From UMGS1649 sp045637095 (lineage in GTDB: Bacteria; Bacillota; Clostridia; TANB77; CAG-465), in NCBI GenBank assembly GCA_045637095.1, contig JAZTYX010000008.1, positions 1-15,954 of the forward strand: DNA of 15,954 bases, written 5' to 3'. A model generated the notes under the pieces. That model did not search any database and was not told the DNA's origin. It was given only the letters and a program-made list of their open reading frames with translations. The stretch's first letter is position 1. Each line of letters begins with the position of its first letter. A program made the translations under genes and the position numbers. Positions 14,521 to 15,954 of this stretch are shown here, in pieces.

Positions 14521-15650
14521 AAGATTTAGGAATATATATACATATACCATTTTGCAAATCTAAATGTTTCTATTGCGACTTTTATTCTAAACCAGAATGT
14601 ACAAGTAGTAATATAGAAGAATATATAGATACAATATGTATGGAGCTTTTAGCTAACTCAGAACTATTACAAGAAAGAAATATAACTACTGTATATTTTG
14701 GTGGTGGAACACCCTCTTTAATAGATGCAAAATATATAACTAAAATACTAGACCTTATTAGGTTATTTAATAATAGTATAGAAGAAATAACAATAGAAGC
14801 AAATCCAGAAAGCCTAACAAAAGAAAAGCTTACAGAATATCTAGAAGCTGGAGTAAATAGATTAAGCTTAGGACTTCAATCTGCAAATAACAGCACATTA
14901 AAGAAAATAGGAAGAATTGCAACTAAAGAAATGTTTGAAAAAGCATATATGGATGCAGTAGAAGCTGGCTTTAGCAATATATCTACAGATGTAATAATTG
15001 GTCTTCCAGATGAGACATTAGAAGACTTTAAGAATACAGTAGAATACATTCTTAATCTAGATAAAATAAAACATATATCTGCATATAGCTTAGAAGTACA
15101 TGAAGGAACAAAACTAGACTTTTTGTTAAACAGTGGTTTCTTAACATTACCAGATGAAAATACTGAAAGAGAAATGAAGTATATGTTAGATAATATGTTA
15201 AAAGAACATAAGTTTGCTAGATACGAAATATCTAACTATGCTAAACCTAAATATGAATCTAAACATAATACAGCATACTGGGAGCAACAAGAATATCTAG
15301 GATTAGGAGCTGCAGCAGCTAGCTTTGTAAACAGCACTAGATATACAAATATACCAGATATGGATAAGTATATAGAATACATGAAACAAGGTATTAGTGT
15401 AAAACAAGACATTGAAGAAATGGATCTATTAGATACTATGAAGGAATATATAATATTAAAACTTAGACTAACAGAAGGACTAAACTTTAATGAGTTCAAA
15501 CTAAAGTTTAAGAAAGATGTATTAGACCTATATAAAGTACAAATAGATAAATTAGTAGAAGAAGGATTATTAGAAAAAGATGATGTAGGAATACGTCTTA
15601 CATATAAAGGAGAAGATCTAGCCAATATAGTATGGCAAGAGTTTATATAG
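14517..15650 (+). CDS. hemW: HemW, radical SAM heme-associated protein (coproporphyrinogen oxidase-like)
   Basis: HemW is a radical SAM protein that binds heme and is thought to act in heme delivery. It was long annotated as oxygen-independent coproporphyrinogen III oxidase. The 377-residue sequence has the [4Fe-4S] motif C13-x3-C17-x2-C20 in PFCKSKCFYCDFYS. The position after CD is Phe22, not the fourth cysteine seen in true HemN. YFGGGTPS (60-67) binds SAM, ANPESLT and NRLSLGLQS follow, and HNTAYWEQQEYLGLGAAAASF and the C-terminal HemW domain are present. Length is normal. The ATG overlaps the whiA stop (ATGA). In many Firmicutes hemW lies between lepA and hrcA; here it ends the prmC-whiA operon instead. 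Confidence 0.93.
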   Translation: MKDLGIYIHIPFCKSKCFYCDFYSKPECTSSNIEEYIDTICMELLANSELLQERNITTVYFGGGTPSLIDAKYITKILDLIRLFNNSIEEITIEANPESLTKEKLTEYLEAGVNRLSLGLQSANNSTLKKIGRIATKEMFEKAYMDAVEAGFSNISTDVIIGLPDETLEDFKNTVEYILNLDKIKHISAYSLEVHEGTKLDFLLNSGFLTLPDENTEREMKYMLDNMLKEHKFARYEISNYAKPKYESKHNTAYWEQQEYLGLGAAAASFVNSTRYTNIPDMDKYIEYMKQGISVKQDIEEMDLLDTMKEYIILKLRLTEGLNFNEFKLKFKKDVLDLYKVQIDKLVEEGLLEKDDVGIRLTYKGEDLANIVWQEFI

Positions 15651-15671
15651 AGAAATATTGAGGTGGTGCTT

Positions 15672-15779
15672 ATGATATCACAAGAGTATTTTATAAAGAG
15701 ATTTCTTCTAATAGAAGAAAATCAAGCTATGAGAAATCTAAAATTAATGTCTACAATACAAGAAAGAAAATTAAAGTAA
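15672..15779 (+). CDS. 35-residue small protein, unknown
   Basis: A short ORF begins 21 nt after hemW with a good ribosome binding site (GAGGTGG at 15660-15666, 5-nt spacing). It encodes 35 residues, starting MISQEYFIKRFLLIEENQAM and ending QERKLK. The product has no membrane segment or cysteine. It is basic at the end and could form one amphipathic helix. I recognise no family. Good spacing and an open frame in an otherwise gene-dense stretch support translation as the last gene of the hemW operon. It ends 25 nt before the promoter of the MerR regulator. It could instead be a chance ORF, because AT-rich DNA offers few ways to judge so short a frame. Confidence 0.5.
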   Translation: MISQEYFIKRFLLIEENQAMRNLKLMSTIQERKLK

Positions 15780-15804
15780 AAATACAAATTATTTATTAAA
15801 TGTA

Positions 15805-15835
15805 TTGACTCTCCCCTTAGAGTAGATTATATAAA
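15805..15835 (+). promoter_or_regulatory. MerR-type promoter and operator of the downstream regulator
   Basis: TTGACT (15805-15810) and TATAAA (15830-15835) are separated by 19 bp, the over-long spacing typical of promoters controlled by MerR-family activators. A dyad ACTCT-CCCCTT-AGAGT (15808-15823) sits between the boxes, where a MerR dimer would bind. The gene that follows encodes a MerR-family protein, so autoregulation is likely. A 17-bp alternative using TATATA at 15828-15833 cannot be excluded. Confidence 0.7.
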
Positions 15836-15854
15836 TAATTTATGGAGGCACAAT

Positions 15855-15954
15855 ATGTATAAAATTGGAGAGTTTTCAAGCATGTCTAAAACAACAATAA
15901 AGACATTAAGATATTATGAAAAAGAAGGATTAATAATACCAAAATATATAGATC
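15855..15954 (+). CDS. MerR-family transcriptional regulator (partial, 3' end outside window)
   Basis: Only the first 33 residues are present. They read as the winged helix-turn-helix of MerR-family regulators: MYKIGEFSSMSKTTIKTLRY followed by YEKEGLIIP. This is the DNA-binding half; the effector domain lies beyond the window, so the inducer is unknown. This version of the motif is common in multidrug-responsive MerR proteins of Clostridia with GyrI-like effector domains, but that cannot be tested here. TATGGAGG at 15841-15848 lies 6 nt before the ATG. The MerR-type promoter immediately upstream suggests it controls itself and perhaps genes further downstream. Confidence 0.9.
   Translation, partial: MYKIGEFSSMSKTTIKTLRYYEKEGLIIPKYID

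Noticed and set aside
15780..15806. AATACA...TGTATT pairing as a terminator before the MerR gene
   Set aside because: It is only 6 bp, A/T-rich, with a long loop, and it overlaps the -35 box of the MerR promoter.

Overview
The window is AT-rich DNA with tightly packed genes, all on the + strand. It looks like a chromosomal segment of a low-GC Bacillota, probably an uncultured gut-type Clostridia lineage. The evidence is strong AGGAGG-type ribosome binding sites, a preference for A/T-ending codons, extended -10 promoters, U-tailed hairpin terminators, and housekeeping genes of Firmicutes type (tsaD, rpmE, prmC, whiA, hemW). TGA is used as a stop codon (for example at 9711-9713 and 14518-14520), which argues against a Mycoplasma-type genetic code. 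The genus cannot be fixed from the sequence alone.

Region 1 (10-4773) is the end of a surface polysaccharide cluster. It holds a GT4 glycosyltransferase, a Wzy/O-antigen-ligase-like membrane polymerase, a GT2 glycosyltransferase, and a two-subunit PssD/PssE (Alg14/Alg13-like) glycosyltransferase. These would build a lipid-linked repeat unit on the inner face of the membrane and polymerise it outside. Flippase, priming transferase and chain-length genes are not in the window and may lie upstream. Region 2 (4792-7196) continues with short gaps into an M50 site-2-protease-type membrane peptidase, tsaD (tRNA t6A synthesis) and a calcineurin-like metallophosphoesterase. No terminator is visible between 10 and 7196, so all of it may be read through.

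Region 3 (7262-8554) is a single gene for a prepilin-like protein. Its hydrophobic N-terminus is fused to a large extracytoplasmic part that looks accessory and fast-evolving. Region 4 (8580-11335) is a self-contained ABC-2 exporter operon. It has a good extended -10 promoter, a roughly 120-nt leader containing a 13-bp long-range inverted repeat, an ATPase, two permeases of the COG4586/COG4587/COG3694 type, and a strong terminator.

Region 5 (11364-12154) holds two short units, each with its own promoter: a 129-residue single-pass membrane protein of unknown function, and rpmE (zinc-type ribosomal protein L31) followed by a terminator. Region 6 (12175-15779) is a compact operon with overlapping genes: HAD phosphatase, prmC, whiA, hemW and a 35-codon small ORF. 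The WhiA protein is unusually short and appears to lack one of the two LAGLIDADG-like lobes. The window ends in a MerR-family regulator preceded by a typical MerR-type promoter with a 19-bp spacer.

The observations most worth checking are the one-lobed WhiA, the structured leader of the ABC exporter, the prepilin-like protein lacking the usual Glu5, and the unannotated 35-residue ORF. There is no CRISPR array, transposase, phage gene, tRNA or rRNA in the window, and no intergenic stretch exceeds 300 bases.
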